Below, piece by piece: positions 23,978 through 30,512 of a stretch of 36,625 nucleotides of DNA (positions are counted from its first letter, which is position 1; each line of letters begins with the position of its first letter). A program made the translations under genes and the position numbers. The notes beneath the pieces are model-generated. The model was not told the origin of the DNA. It was given only the letters and a program-made list of their open reading frames with translations, and made no database searches. This DNA comes from AC-50 sp035640455 (GTDB lineage: Bacteria; Actinomycetota; Thermoleophilia; Gaiellales; Gaiellaceae): assembly GCA_035640455.1 (NCBI GenBank), contig DASQWB010000093.1:1-36625 (forward strand), read 5' to 3'.

Positions 23978-24517
23978 CTACGGCAGCATCACGAGCAGGT
24001 TGTCGCCCGTGACGTGCTTGTTGAAGTTGACGCCACGAGCGTTGACCTTGACGCCTTCGCTCGTCCCTGGTGGTGCTTGGCTGCCCGGGGCATGGATCTG
24101 ACAGTTCACCTCGTAGAGCGCGTCCCCCTCTGCGCCCGTCGCCGACGTGTAGTGGATCGCGAAGAGCGCGCGGCCGCCGCAGAAGCTCGGCGGCAGCGAG
24201 ATTCGCGTGCCATCCACCGTCACCTCGCCGCAGCCGTAGAACTGGAACGCGATCAGACGAGTGAGCGTGAAGGTCCCATGGTCGATCTCGGCACTGCCGG
24301 CCATGACCTCGTACGTACCCTCGCCGCTTGCCGTCTTACCGACGATGCTGAACGAGCCCTCGAGTTCCGACACGAGCGTCAGCCCGGTCGCTGACGCCGA
24401 GGTCGTCTCCTCCACAAAGACCTGGAACGACGACTTCGAGGCCACAGAGCTGCCGCTACCAGCGGCAACCGCCGCAGTCGAGAGCGCGAGCGCGAGCACA
24501 ATTGCAAAGCGCCGCAT
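23978..24517 (-). CDS. Secreted protein of unknown function
   Basis: 179 residues with signal peptide (MRRFAIVLALALSTAAVAAG, cleavage near residue 20). The mature part is beta-rich with three cysteines (FYGCGEV, PSFCGG, EVNCQIH). Not recognised. ATG 24517 is preceded by a GAGGGGGAG ribosome site. The right neighbour of the tRNA-Leu element; it is transcribed toward it. Confidence 0.78.
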   Translation of the reverse strand: MRRFAIVLALALSTAAVAAGSGSSVASKSSFQVFVEETTSASATGLTLVSELEGSFSIVGKTASGEGTYEVMAGSAEIDHGTFTLTRLIAFQFYGCGEVTVDGTRISLPPSFCGGRALFAIHYTSATGAEGDALYEVNCQIHAPGSQAPPGTSEGVKVNARGVNFNKHVTGDNLLVMLP

Positions 24518-24611
24518 CGTTCTCCCCCTCTCGGTTGACCGCCCCAGCCTAACGCTCTTGTGACGAAAGTGCTAATCGAGTCTGGGCTACGCGGTTCCCG
24601 CTCGATCGCGC

Positions 24612-24743
24612 TCAGCCGTCGAGTGGGCGGCGATCGGCCCGCGACAGCATCAGCGCCATGAGGAGAAGCACGACCGCTCCTCCGCCGAGCAGCACGCGCG
24701 TCGCGAGCGCGACGAGCCCGTGAAGCTGCTCGACGTCGAGCAT
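24612..24743 (-). CDS. Small single-helix membrane protein (43 aa)
   Basis: MLDVEQLHGLVALATRVLLG then a glycine/leucine-rich membrane helix (GGAVVLLLMALML) and a basic tail SRADRRPLDG. Starts 13 nt after the stop of the tandem MshEN-like gene on the same strand, so it is probably co-transcribed. Function unknown; too short to rule out chance, but hydrophobicity and spacing support it. Confidence 0.5.
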   Translation of the reverse strand: MLDVEQLHGLVALATRVLLGGGAVVLLLMALMLSRADRRPLDG

Positions 24744-24756
24744 TCCGCTTCGAGGC

Positions 24757-25551
24757 CTAGGCTGCTGCCTCGTCGCGCTGTTGCAGGAGCTGCGCCTCGA
24801 GCAGCTGCCGAAGGCCTGTACCGAAGCCGCTCTGCTGCTCGAATTCTCCGTTCAGCTGCTCGGTGAGGACGTTCACGAGCGTGATCATCGGGACGTAGCC
24901 GAGGTCGACGATGACCTCGCCGAGCAGCCGGCCGCTGTCCTCTTGCTCGGCGAGCGCCGCGTCGAGCTCGAAGCCAGTGAGGAGGCCTTTCTCGACCAAC
25001 AGCTCGCCGAGGCGGCGAGGCGAAGTCGGCGGAGCGGCCGTCTCCGCTGCCGGTTCGACGTGATCGCGAGGCACCCCCGCTGCGGTGGTCTCCGGCACCT
25101 GCTCGGGCTCGGCGTCGGCCTCCGTCCGCTCCTCGTGATGCCGAAGCTCGATCGCGCGGCGCAGGCCGGTGCCGAATCCGGTCTCTTCCTCGAGCTCGAG
25201 CTGGCATTGGGTCGCGAGCAGACGGACGAGCGTCGGCGCAGAGACGAGCCCGCGTCGCAGGACGATCTCGCCCAGCAGCTTCTTCGGCTTCATCTCCCGT
25301 TGCTCCGCGAGCGCCTCCGCGAGCTCGTCTTCGGTGATGAGCTCGTGCGCGAGGAGGAGCTCACCGAGGCGCGCCCCTGGTGCGCGCTGGCGCAGCTGGC
25401 GGGCGCCTGCGAGCTCGTCGAATGGACGCAGGACCGAGGTGCCGGACCCGAAGCGGGTCACGAGCTCCATGGCCGCGCCCTCCGTGGACGGAGGCGCCTG
25501 TGGCGCCGGAGCCTCGACACTCGAATCTTGTATAGACGTCCACGCCGCCAT
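24757..25551 (-). CDS. Stand-alone tandem MshEN-like (GspE N-terminal) protein
   Basis: 264 residues. Two copies of the MshEN/T2SSE_N pattern: residues 61-116 (RLGELLLAHELITEDELAEA ... LLGEIVLRRGLVSAPTLVRLLATQ) and 180-232 (RLGELLVEKGLLTGFELDAA ... LLGEVIVDLGYVPMITLVNVLTEQ). In MshE each domain has two RLGxxL-type motifs that bind c-di-GMP. No ATPase domain follows, so it may be a c-di-GMP sensor or adaptor. A short motif recurs after each domain (GFGTGLRR, GFGTGLRQ). ATG 25551 has AGGAGG four bases upstream. Confidence 0.82.
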   Translation of the reverse strand: MAAWTSIQDSSVEAPAPQAPPSTEGAAMELVTRFGSGTSVLRPFDELAGARQLRQRAPGARLGELLLAHELITEDELAEALAEQREMKPKKLLGEIVLRRGLVSAPTLVRLLATQCQLELEEETGFGTGLRRAIELRHHEERTEADAEPEQVPETTAAGVPRDHVEPAAETAAPPTSPRRLGELLVEKGLLTGFELDAALAEQEDSGRLLGEVIVDLGYVPMITLVNVLTEQLNGEFEQQSGFGTGLRQLLEAQLLQQRDEAAA

Positions 25552-25940
25552 GGTTCCTCCTGGGCCGCAGATAACAGGCGAAGTCAAGTGGAACTGCAGC
25601 GCTTAACGCCTCACCCAAGTGGTGGTTCACTGGCGCGCTTCACCCGGCGGAGCGCGGTCGCTCGGCGGAAGGCCGGGCGGCGCACGCCGTCTCCGCCGGC
25701 GGCGCTTCGCGACGCAGCCGCAGAACGTCACGTCTCTGCCCGGCCTCCGCCGACTCAAGCAAGCGCGAGCCGCCGCGTCTCTCGCTCCTCGATAGTCCAG
25801 TTGCCGCTCCACGAGAGTCGAGGCCGCGGACGGTCGCATCGGGAGCCTAAAAGCGCAAGAATGCCGCGCAGGTCCGCGAGACACGCGGCAAGCGGTACCC
25901 CTCTCCCCCGCTGCCCCGGTCGTCTGCGGTGGGCTCAGCT

Positions 25941-25973
25941 GGGCGGCGCGGCAAGCCGCATTCCGCGTCGCCC
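25941..25973 (+). other. Stem-loop in non-coding region
   Basis: GGGCGGCGCGG/CCGCGTCGCCC, 11 pairs with one G-T, loop of 11 nt. Confidence 0.45.
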
Positions 25974-25988
25974 ACGGCTCTGTAAAGG

Positions 25989-26065
25989 CGGAGGGGCCGC
26001 TCCTGCCCGACGTACCGAAGCGACCCCTCGGCCGAGCGCGGAGACCAGGATCGCTGGCCCCTCCG
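25989..26065 (+). other. Long-range stem in non-coding region
   Basis: CGGAGGGGCC (25989-25998) pairs perfectly with GGCCCCTCCG (26056-26065), enclosing 57 nt that contain the palindrome CTCGGCCGAG. Confidence 0.45.
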
Positions 26066-26150
26066 GCAGTGACCCGCGGCTCCGCGCTCGCAGGAGACGA
26101 TGCCGCACCCGATCAGACCTTTCGCGCCGCGTGAGCCTCTTTTACGTCGA

Positions 26151-26166
26151 CCAAACACGTGGTTGG
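26151..26166 (+). promoter_or_regulatory. Near-palindrome around CACGTG, operator-like
   Basis: CCAAACACGTGGTTGG; symmetric except for one base pair. In an AT-rich patch upstream of the gene at 26499. The binding protein is unknown. Confidence 0.3.
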
Positions 26167-26167
26167 T

Positions 26168-26176
26168 TGTGGAAAA
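26168..26176 (-). other. DnaA-box-like 9-mer 1
   Basis: TTTTCCACA on the minus strand, fitting the TTWTNCACA consensus. Confidence 0.3.
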
Positions 26177-26202
26177 ACTCGCCGAAGCGGCCTGTTTGGA
26201 TT

Positions 26203-26230
26203 TCAGGAGGTGTGGATAATCGCCTCCTGA
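26203..26230 (+). other. Stem-loop containing a DnaA-box-like 9-mer
   Basis: TCAGGAGGTG/CGCCTCCTGA, ten pairs with one G-T, loop TGGATAAT. The 9-mer TTATCCACA (minus strand, 26211-26219), the exact consensus DnaA box, spans the stem end and loop. A second hairpin GACGAC-TGC-GTCGTC follows at once. Confidence 0.45.
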
Positions 26231-26457
26231 CGACTGCGTCGTCGAACTGCGGCCAATAGGAGGAACTGCGGCGAGGGGAGCGTCTCGAGAAGAGAAGGGT
26301 ATGGCCCACCCCGACTCAGCTTGCGTGCCTGCCGGGGTGGAGCCAGGACTCCCTCGAACCCGCCTCGAGAAAGGGGGTGAGGAAGCAGCGAGATTCTAAC
26401 CAGCGGCCTGCACGGTCAAACCGCCGTGGCCGGGCTGCGATGTGCGATCTCGAACGC

Positions 26458-26483
26458 GGGTGCCCCTACTGCGGTGCGCCCGA
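26458..26483 (+). promoter_or_regulatory. Stem-loop next to the ribosome site of a secreted-protein gene
   Basis: CGGGTGC/GCGCCCG, seven pairs with one wobble, ending two bases before AAGGAGG (26485-26491). Could affect ribosome access. Confidence 0.35.
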
Positions 26484-26498
26484 GAAGGAGGTTCCATG

Positions 26499-27026
26499 AT
26501 GCGGAAGGTTCTGTTCTTCGCGCTCGTGACTGTGACGGCGCTGACACTCGGAGGAGTGGCGGCGGCACAGACATCAGGCGCGCACTTCACCAAGGGCGGC
26601 ACGCCCGTCTGTACGGACATCGGGACGCAGCTGCGCTGCACAGCCGAGGTCGCCGGCCTCGGCGGGGAGACGGTTGTGTCGACCGTGTCCGCGAACGGCA
26701 CCGCGACCGGACTGACCTGCACTAGTCCTGGTGGGAACGAGGCTCCGGGGCAGAACCCAGCGGTTCCGGTTACCGCAGGCGGGAGCCAGACGATCAATAA
26801 CCCGAAGAACGGGCGCGCGAGCGTCGACGTGACGACGGCCACGCCGACGGTGACCCCGAAGCAGGCCGGTTGTCCGAACAACAACTGGAGGGTGACGATC
26901 GCGGACGTGACGTTCACGACGTACACGCTCACGATCAGCCAGGGCGGCGTGACGCTCTTCTCCTGCAGCGGGAGCTTCTCGCCGTCGCCGAGCCAGAACG
27001 GCCAGACGAGCGCCCCAACCTGCTAA
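26499..27026 (+). CDS. Secreted protein of unknown function
   Basis: 175 residues. Signal peptide MRKVLFFALVTVTALTLGGVAAA with cleavage before QTSG. The mature part is rich in Gly, Thr and Ser, predicted beta, with six spaced cysteines (VCTD, RCTAE, TCTSP, GCPNN, SCSG and the C-terminal Cys), likely disulfide-bonded. Not recognised. ATG 26499 lies 7 nt after AAGGAGG; the adjacent ATG 26496 would add one residue. A strong terminator follows. Confidence 0.8.
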   Translation: MRKVLFFALVTVTALTLGGVAAAQTSGAHFTKGGTPVCTDIGTQLRCTAEVAGLGGETVVSTVSANGTATGLTCTSPGGNEAPGQNPAVPVTAGGSQTINNPKNGRASVDVTTATPTVTPKQAGCPNNNWRVTIADVTFTTYTLTISQGGVTLFSCSGSFSPSPSQNGQTSAPTC

Positions 27027-27032
27027 CCCAAC

Positions 27033-27065
27033 GGACGAGGGGCGCCGTCCAAGCGCCCCTCGTCC
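27033..27065 (+). terminator. Bidirectional terminator hairpin
   Basis: Perfect 13-bp stem GGACGAGGGGCGC/GCGCCCCTCGTCC with 7-nt loop, followed by TCCTCTTA. Sits between the stops of two converging genes, 7 and 6 nt from each. Confidence 0.8.
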
Positions 27066-27070
27066 TCCTC

Positions 27071-27526
27071 TTACGGCAGGGTCTCGAGCACCTGAGCCGC
27101 GTGGCCCGCGGGCTTGATCCCGCGCATCGCGCGGGCGACCTTGCCGTCGGCGTCGATGACGAACGTCGAGCGCTCGACGCCGTAGTAGGTCTTGCCGTAG
27201 TTGCGCTTCTCCTTCCACACGCCATAGGCCTCCGCGACCTCGTGCTCGGGGTCGGCGAGGAGCATGAACGGCAGCTCGTACTTCGACTTGAACTTCCGGT
27301 GGGAGGCCTCGGTGTCGGGGCTGACGCCGAGGATCTCGACGCCCTGCTCGCGGAAGCGGTCGTAGGCGTCGCGGAACTCGCAGGCCTCGGTCGTGCAGCC
27401 AGGCGTATCGTCGCGCGGGTAGAAGTAGACGACGACCGGCTTCCCGCGGAGCGCGGAGAGCTTGACCATCTCGCCCTCGCCGCTTCGAAGCTCGAAATCG
27501 GGAGCGGGCGTGCCTTCTTCGACCAC
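27071..27526 (-). CDS. bcp: Thioredoxin-dependent thiol peroxidase (BCP-type peroxiredoxin)
   Basis: 151 residues, the full family length. Reduces peroxides using the peroxidatic Cys44 in PRDDTPGCTTEAC; Cys49, five residues on, is the usual resolving Cys of the alpha-helix-2 BCP group. The active-site Thr and Pro precede Cys44, and the conserved Arg is in VERSTFVID. GTG 27526 has GGAGG about 6 nt upstream. Cytoplasmic antioxidant enzyme with no pathway link to its neighbours. Confidence 0.94.
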   Translation of the reverse strand: MVEEGTPAPDFELRSGEGEMVKLSALRGKPVVVYFYPRDDTPGCTTEACEFRDAYDRFREQGVEILGVSPDTEASHRKFKSKYELPFMLLADPEHEVAEAYGVWKEKRNYGKTYYGVERSTFVIDADGKVARAMRGIKPAGHAAQVLETLP

Positions 27527-27541
27527 TGGAAGCCTCCTCGG

Positions 27542-27547
27542 TAGGGT
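27542..27547 (+). promoter_or_regulatory. Putative -10 element of membrane-protein gene
   Basis: TAGGGT, 8 nt before ATG 27556, within the 29-bp gap from the diverging bcp gene; leaderless pattern. Confidence 0.4.
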
Positions 27548-27555
27548 GCCTCGCC

Positions 27556-27912
27556 ATGCTAGTCGCGCACCGCGTGGTGGCGGTCGCCGTGCTCGTCGTC
27601 ACCGGCGTCTCGGCGCTGTGGGCCTGGTTCGTCTACCTGCGCCGCCGGCCGGCGCGACAGCTGCTCTCGCACCTGCTCGCCCTCGCGCAGACGGTGCTCG
27701 TCGCGCAGGTCGGGCTCGGCCTGCTGCTCCTCTCCGACCACCGGCGCGCGCCGCACCGGCTCCACTACCTCTACGGCGCGCTCGCCCTGGCGGCCGTGCT
27801 CGCCCCGTGGCTCTACGCGCCGGAGGAGCCGCGCCGCCGGCTCGCGTGGTTCGGCGGAGCTACGCTTGTCGCTGCCATGCTCGCCGCGCGGGCCTACATG
27901 ACGTCCTCGTGA
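27556..27912 (+). CDS. Four-helix membrane protein, unknown
   Basis: 118 residues with four hydrophobic helices and a histidine-containing loop (SDHRRAPHRLHYLYG). The layout recalls small heme-binding or DUF membrane proteins, but no family was recognised. Its TGA overlaps the next ATG (TGATG, 27910-27914). First of three small membrane-protein genes in a row. Confidence 0.72.
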   Translation: MLVAHRVVAVAVLVVTGVSALWAWFVYLRRRPARQLLSHLLALAQTVLVAQVGLGLLLLSDHRRAPHRLHYLYGALALAAVLAPWLYAPEEPRRRLAWFGGATLVAAMLAARAYMTSS

Positions 27913-28286
27913 TGGGCGGGTTCTCCCGGCTCAACCCGATGGTCCGCGGGTTCCTCGTCATCGCGCTGATCGCGCTCGTCGTCGTCGTGCTCCAGCTCGA
28001 GGCGACGCTCACCGCGCTCTTCCTCCTCGCCCGGATCGCGTTCTTCCTGGCGATCGCGTTCTTCGTCTACCTCATGTGGCGCGAGCGCCGGGGCGACATC
28101 GAGACCTGGTCGACGCGGTCGCGCACCGTCTTCTACGGCGCCGCGCTCCTGATCGTCGCCGACATCGCCGCCTCGATCGTCTTCGGGATCACCGGCCCCG
28201 ACGCGCTCGCGTTCTTCCTCGTGCTCGGGATCTCGGCTATCGCGATGTGGCGGGTCTGGCGCGACGAGCACACTTTCTCGCGCTGA
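27912..28286 (+). CDS. Four-helix membrane protein, unknown
   Basis: 124 residues: MVRGFLVIALIALVVVVLQL, ALFLLARIAFFLAIAFFVYLM, then RERRGDIETWSTRSR and two more helices. Not recognised. ATG 27912 is preferred by TGATG coupling; GTG 27909 would add one residue. Co-transcribed with its neighbours by spacing. Confidence 0.72.
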   Translation: MGGFSRLNPMVRGFLVIALIALVVVVLQLEATLTALFLLARIAFFLAIAFFVYLMWRERRGDIETWSTRSRTVFYGAALLIVADIAASIVFGITGPDALAFFLVLGISAIAMWRVWRDEHTFSR

Positions 28287-28302
28287 CGCCGGCGCCCCGC
28301 CC

Positions 28303-28758
28303 GTGCCCGAAGAGCGCGACGAACGGCTCAACCGCGAGCTCATCGAGCTGCTCAACGAGCTTCGGGTCGCGCTTCCGGGCGTGCAGGTGCTGTTCGCCTT
28401 CCTGCTCGTGCTCCCGTTCCAGCGGCGCTTCGGCGAGCTCGGGCCCGGCGACCGCGCCGTCTACTTCGCCGCGTTCCTCTGCACGGCGCTCGCCTCGGCG
28501 CTCCTGATCGCCCCGAGCGCGTACCACCGCCTCCGGTTCCGCGAGCACGACAAGGAGCACATGCTCCACCTCGCGAACCGCCTCGCGATCGCCGGCTCGG
28601 TCTTCATCGCGGCGGCGATCTCCTGCACGGTCTACCTAATCACCGACGTGCTCTACAGCGAGCCGTACGCTGCCGTCGCGGCGGCCGCCGCGGCCGTCGT
28701 CTACGCCTGGCTCTGGTATGGGCTCGCGCTCGTCCGCGCGGCGAGAGCCGGGCGCTGA
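28303..28758 (+). CDS. DUF6328-family membrane protein
   Basis: 151 residues. The N-terminus ELIELLNELRVALPGVQVLFAFLLVLPFQRRF and the block LLIAPSAYHRLRFREHDKEHML are the hallmark of DUF6328, a family of actinobacterial four-helix membrane proteins of unknown function. GTG start at 28303. The last 58 nt overlap the end of the converging HemQ gene, an unusually long convergent overlap. Confidence 0.85.
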   Translation: MPEERDERLNRELIELLNELRVALPGVQVLFAFLLVLPFQRRFGELGPGDRAVYFAAFLCTALASALLIAPSAYHRLRFREHDKEHMLHLANRLAIAGSVFIAAAISCTVYLITDVLYSEPYAAVAAAAAAVVYAWLWYGLALVRAARAGR

Positions 28759-29432
28759 ACCCCGTCGAGGGCGTCGAGCGCCTCGCGGATGCCGACGGCC
28801 TGGCCCACGAAGATCGGCGTGTCGCGCTCCGTGTAGCGGCTCGCCTCCGAGTCGCGCAGCGTGAGCATCAGGTGCATGAAGTCCGCCGGCTCGTCGCACT
28901 CGAATGCTGTCATGAACTCCTGGTCGTCGATCCCGAACGAGTAGGTGGTGTGGTTCTGGATCGTCGTGAACTCGGCGCCGATGCGGATGTGCTCGTCCAT
29001 CGCGCGCTGGCGCTCGTCGGCCGGGAGCGCGTACCACGGCCGCACCTTCACGAACGGATAGACGACGAGGTACGGCGCGCCGCGCGGGACGATCCGCCGC
29101 GGCCGGCGCGCCTTCGTGTACTGCGAGGCCTTCGTCGTCGCGAGGTAGGAATAGGGGGTCGAGAGCCAGCCCGCGAGCGGCGTCCCGTTGAGCGCCGCGC
29201 CGAGCTCACCGAGGTCGTCGTAGCGCTCCGTGATCTTCCAGAGGAAGAAGTCCGTGTCGGGCCTTACGCCGGCCGTCGAGTAGGCGCGGAGCGACCCCAT
29301 CCGGCCGGCCCAGTCCTCGACGACCTCGGCGAAGGCGTCCTTGCCGGCCTGCCGCTCCTCGACGGGGAGGCGTCGCCACTCGGGGTCGACCTTGTAGAAC
29401 GTGTACGCGATGTACTGGCCCTGCGGCTCCAC
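28701..29432 (-). CDS. hemQ: Coproheme decarboxylase HemQ (chlorite dismutase family)
   Basis: 243 residues. In Gram-positive bacteria HemQ converts coproheme to protoheme with peroxide in the coproporphyrin pathway. Visible marks: YTFYKVDPEWRRLP at the N-terminus, YLVVYPFVKVRPWYALPADERQRAMDEH (active-site Tyr), and the proximal His in IQNHTTYSFGIDDQEFM. The Gln after that His fits HemQ better than true chlorite dismutase. GTG 29432 lies 7 nt after a TACGGT hexamer. No other heme genes are in view. Confidence 0.92.
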   Translation of the reverse strand: MEPQGQYIAYTFYKVDPEWRRLPVEERQAGKDAFAEVVEDWAGRMGSLRAYSTAGVRPDTDFFLWKITERYDDLGELGAALNGTPLAGWLSTPYSYLATTKASQYTKARRPRRIVPRGAPYLVVYPFVKVRPWYALPADERQRAMDEHIRIGAEFTTIQNHTTYSFGIDDQEFMTAFECDEPADFMHLMLTLRDSEASRYTERDTPIFVGQAVGIREALDALDGVQRPALAARTSASPYQSQA

Positions 29433-29439
29433 GCTACGA

Positions 29440-29445
29440 ACCGTA
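29440..29445 (-). promoter_or_regulatory. Putative -10 element of hemQ
   Basis: TACGGT on the minus strand, 7 nt before the GTG, immediately downstream of repeat copy 3; leaderless pattern. Confidence 0.42.
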
Positions 29446-29449
29446 CCGC

Positions 29450-29524
29450 TAAGGCACCGCTTGCGGTGCCGTTCTCAGGACACGCGAGCTCTGCTCGCGT
29501 GTCCGTCTGAAACGACCGGTCGAC
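29450..29524 (+). repeat. Two-hairpin dispersed repeat, copy 3
   Basis: Stem 1 GGCACCGC/GCGGTGCC (29453-29470) is identical to copy 2. Stem 2 is GGACACGCGAGC/GCTCGCGTGTCC (29478-29504), 12 perfect pairs, with compensatory changes relative to copy 2. Ends AACGACCGGTCGAC. Lies between the M48 protease gene end and the hemQ promoter. Confidence 0.87.
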
Positions 29525-29533
29525 CCGTCGGCG

Positions 29534-30511
29534 TCATGACTGCCCGTAGCGAAGCCAATCGGAGAGCCGCCCGCTCGCCTTCTCGACCTCTTCCTGAGCT
29601 GCCTCGGCGATCTTCTTGAACCGGCGCGCGTAATGGTCGACCGCGTCGCTCGCGGCGGCGCGCGGGTCGACGTCGTCCCCCCGCCTCGGGTAGTCGCCGC
29701 CGATGATCCGGTCGTACTCGCCGGAGCGCACCCACTTCGTCAGCTCGTGGACGCGCCGGACCGGGAAGTCGTGTGTCAGGCGGAGCTCGACGAAGAAGCG
29801 CGAGAGCCGGTCCCAGCCGGACTCCCATTCCTCGTAGTCGGCCGCCTGCGCGAGGAAGGCGTCGAGGTTCAGCTTGCGGGAGTTCGCGCCGCCGGCCACC
29901 ACCATCAGCGTCCGGCTGGTGACGAGCGGGTCGCGGTTCACGAGCGTCGCCGCGCGGTCGCAGCTGAGCTCGGTGGCGCGGAACCACTCGAGGAGCGCCG
30001 TCTGGAGGGCGAGCAGGGGCAGCGCCGCGATGCCCATGCGCGGCGTCGTGAGCTGCAGCAGCAGGACGAGCGCGGTCGTGTACATGACGTGGTCGGAGAG
30101 GACGTGCCCGGCCTCGTGCGCGAGCACCGTCTGGAGCTCCTCCTCGTCGAGCAGCGAGACGGTCGAGGACGCGAGGACGATCATCGGTTTCTTCGAGCCG
30201 ATCGTGCTCGCGTTCGCGAGCGGCCACTGGGTGACGTAGAGGTCGTACGTCTCCGGCATGTCCAGCGTCGCCAGCACCGTCTCGTACCTGCCCCAGACGT
30301 CCGGCAGCTGGTTCGGCCCGAGCTTGATCGAGCTCGCGAGGAAGCTCTGGCGGAGCGCGCGCTCGTACTGGAACTCGATGAGGCGCCGGACGACGAGGTC
30401 GAGTTTCGGGATCCGCTTGAGCGCGGCCGTCGCCGCGCGGTCGGCCGGGTGCTCGTACGCCTTCGGCGAGATGTCGACGAGGCGATGGCGGATCAGTTCG
30501 GCGCCCGCCAA
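29534..30511 (-). CDS. M48-family membrane metalloprotease (HtpX/Ste24-like)
   Basis: 325 residues. Zinc motif LAHEAGHVLSDH with His132, Glu133, His136, the third ligand Glu likely in FRATELSCDRAA. One to two hydrophobic helices at about 142-170 follow the motif, as in membrane-bound M48 proteins. Such proteases degrade misfolded membrane proteins. TTG 30511 is the only suitable upstream start, one base after the stop of the preceding glycosidase-like gene; no good ribosome site is seen, so translation is probably coupled. Confidence 0.87.
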   Translation of the reverse strand: MAGAELIRHRLVDISPKAYEHPADRAATAALKRIPKLDLVVRRLIEFQYERALRQSFLASSIKLGPNQLPDVWGRYETVLATLDMPETYDLYVTQWPLANASTIGSKKPMIVLASSTVSLLDEEELQTVLAHEAGHVLSDHVMYTTALVLLLQLTTPRMGIAALPLLALQTALLEWFRATELSCDRAATLVNRDPLVTSRTLMVVAGGANSRKLNLDAFLAQAADYEEWESGWDRLSRFFVELRLTHDFPVRRVHELTKWVRSGEYDRIIGGDYPRRGDDVDPRAAASDAVDHYARRFKKIAEAAQEEVEKASGRLSDWLRYGQS

Positions 30512-30512
30512 C

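Larger units (their letters stand above)
25552..26495 (+). other. Long non-coding region with several potential RNA stems
   Basis: 944 nt with no convincing protein frame on either strand. Contains paired segments at 25941-25973, 25989-26065, 26203-26230, 26229-26243, 26309-26341 and 26458-26483, an AT-rich patch (26137-26220) with two DnaA-box-like 9-mers, and a CACGTG-centred near-palindrome. May hold a structured RNA or regulatory region for the diverging genes on either side. Confidence 0.55.

Noticed and set aside
23691..24101. 136-codon plus-strand frame running across attR
   Set aside because: Reads through the tRNA fragment and opposite a signal-peptide gene; no domain.
25847..26158. 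103-codon frame on the minus strand in the non-coding region
   Set aside because: Arg/Gly-rich, no ribosome site, crosses strong palindromes; no family likeness.
26137..26230. Replication origin
   Set aside because: Only two DnaA-box-like sites and no dnaA, dnaN, rpmH or parAB nearby.
26300..26398. 32-codon frame starting ATG 26300
   Set aside because: No proper ribosome site, and most of it forms the CCACCCCG/CGGGGTGG stem; better read as RNA structure.
25552..26495. c-di-GMP riboswitch near the MshEN-like gene
   Set aside because: No GEMM-type core sequence recognised; the stems present do not match a known riboswitch.
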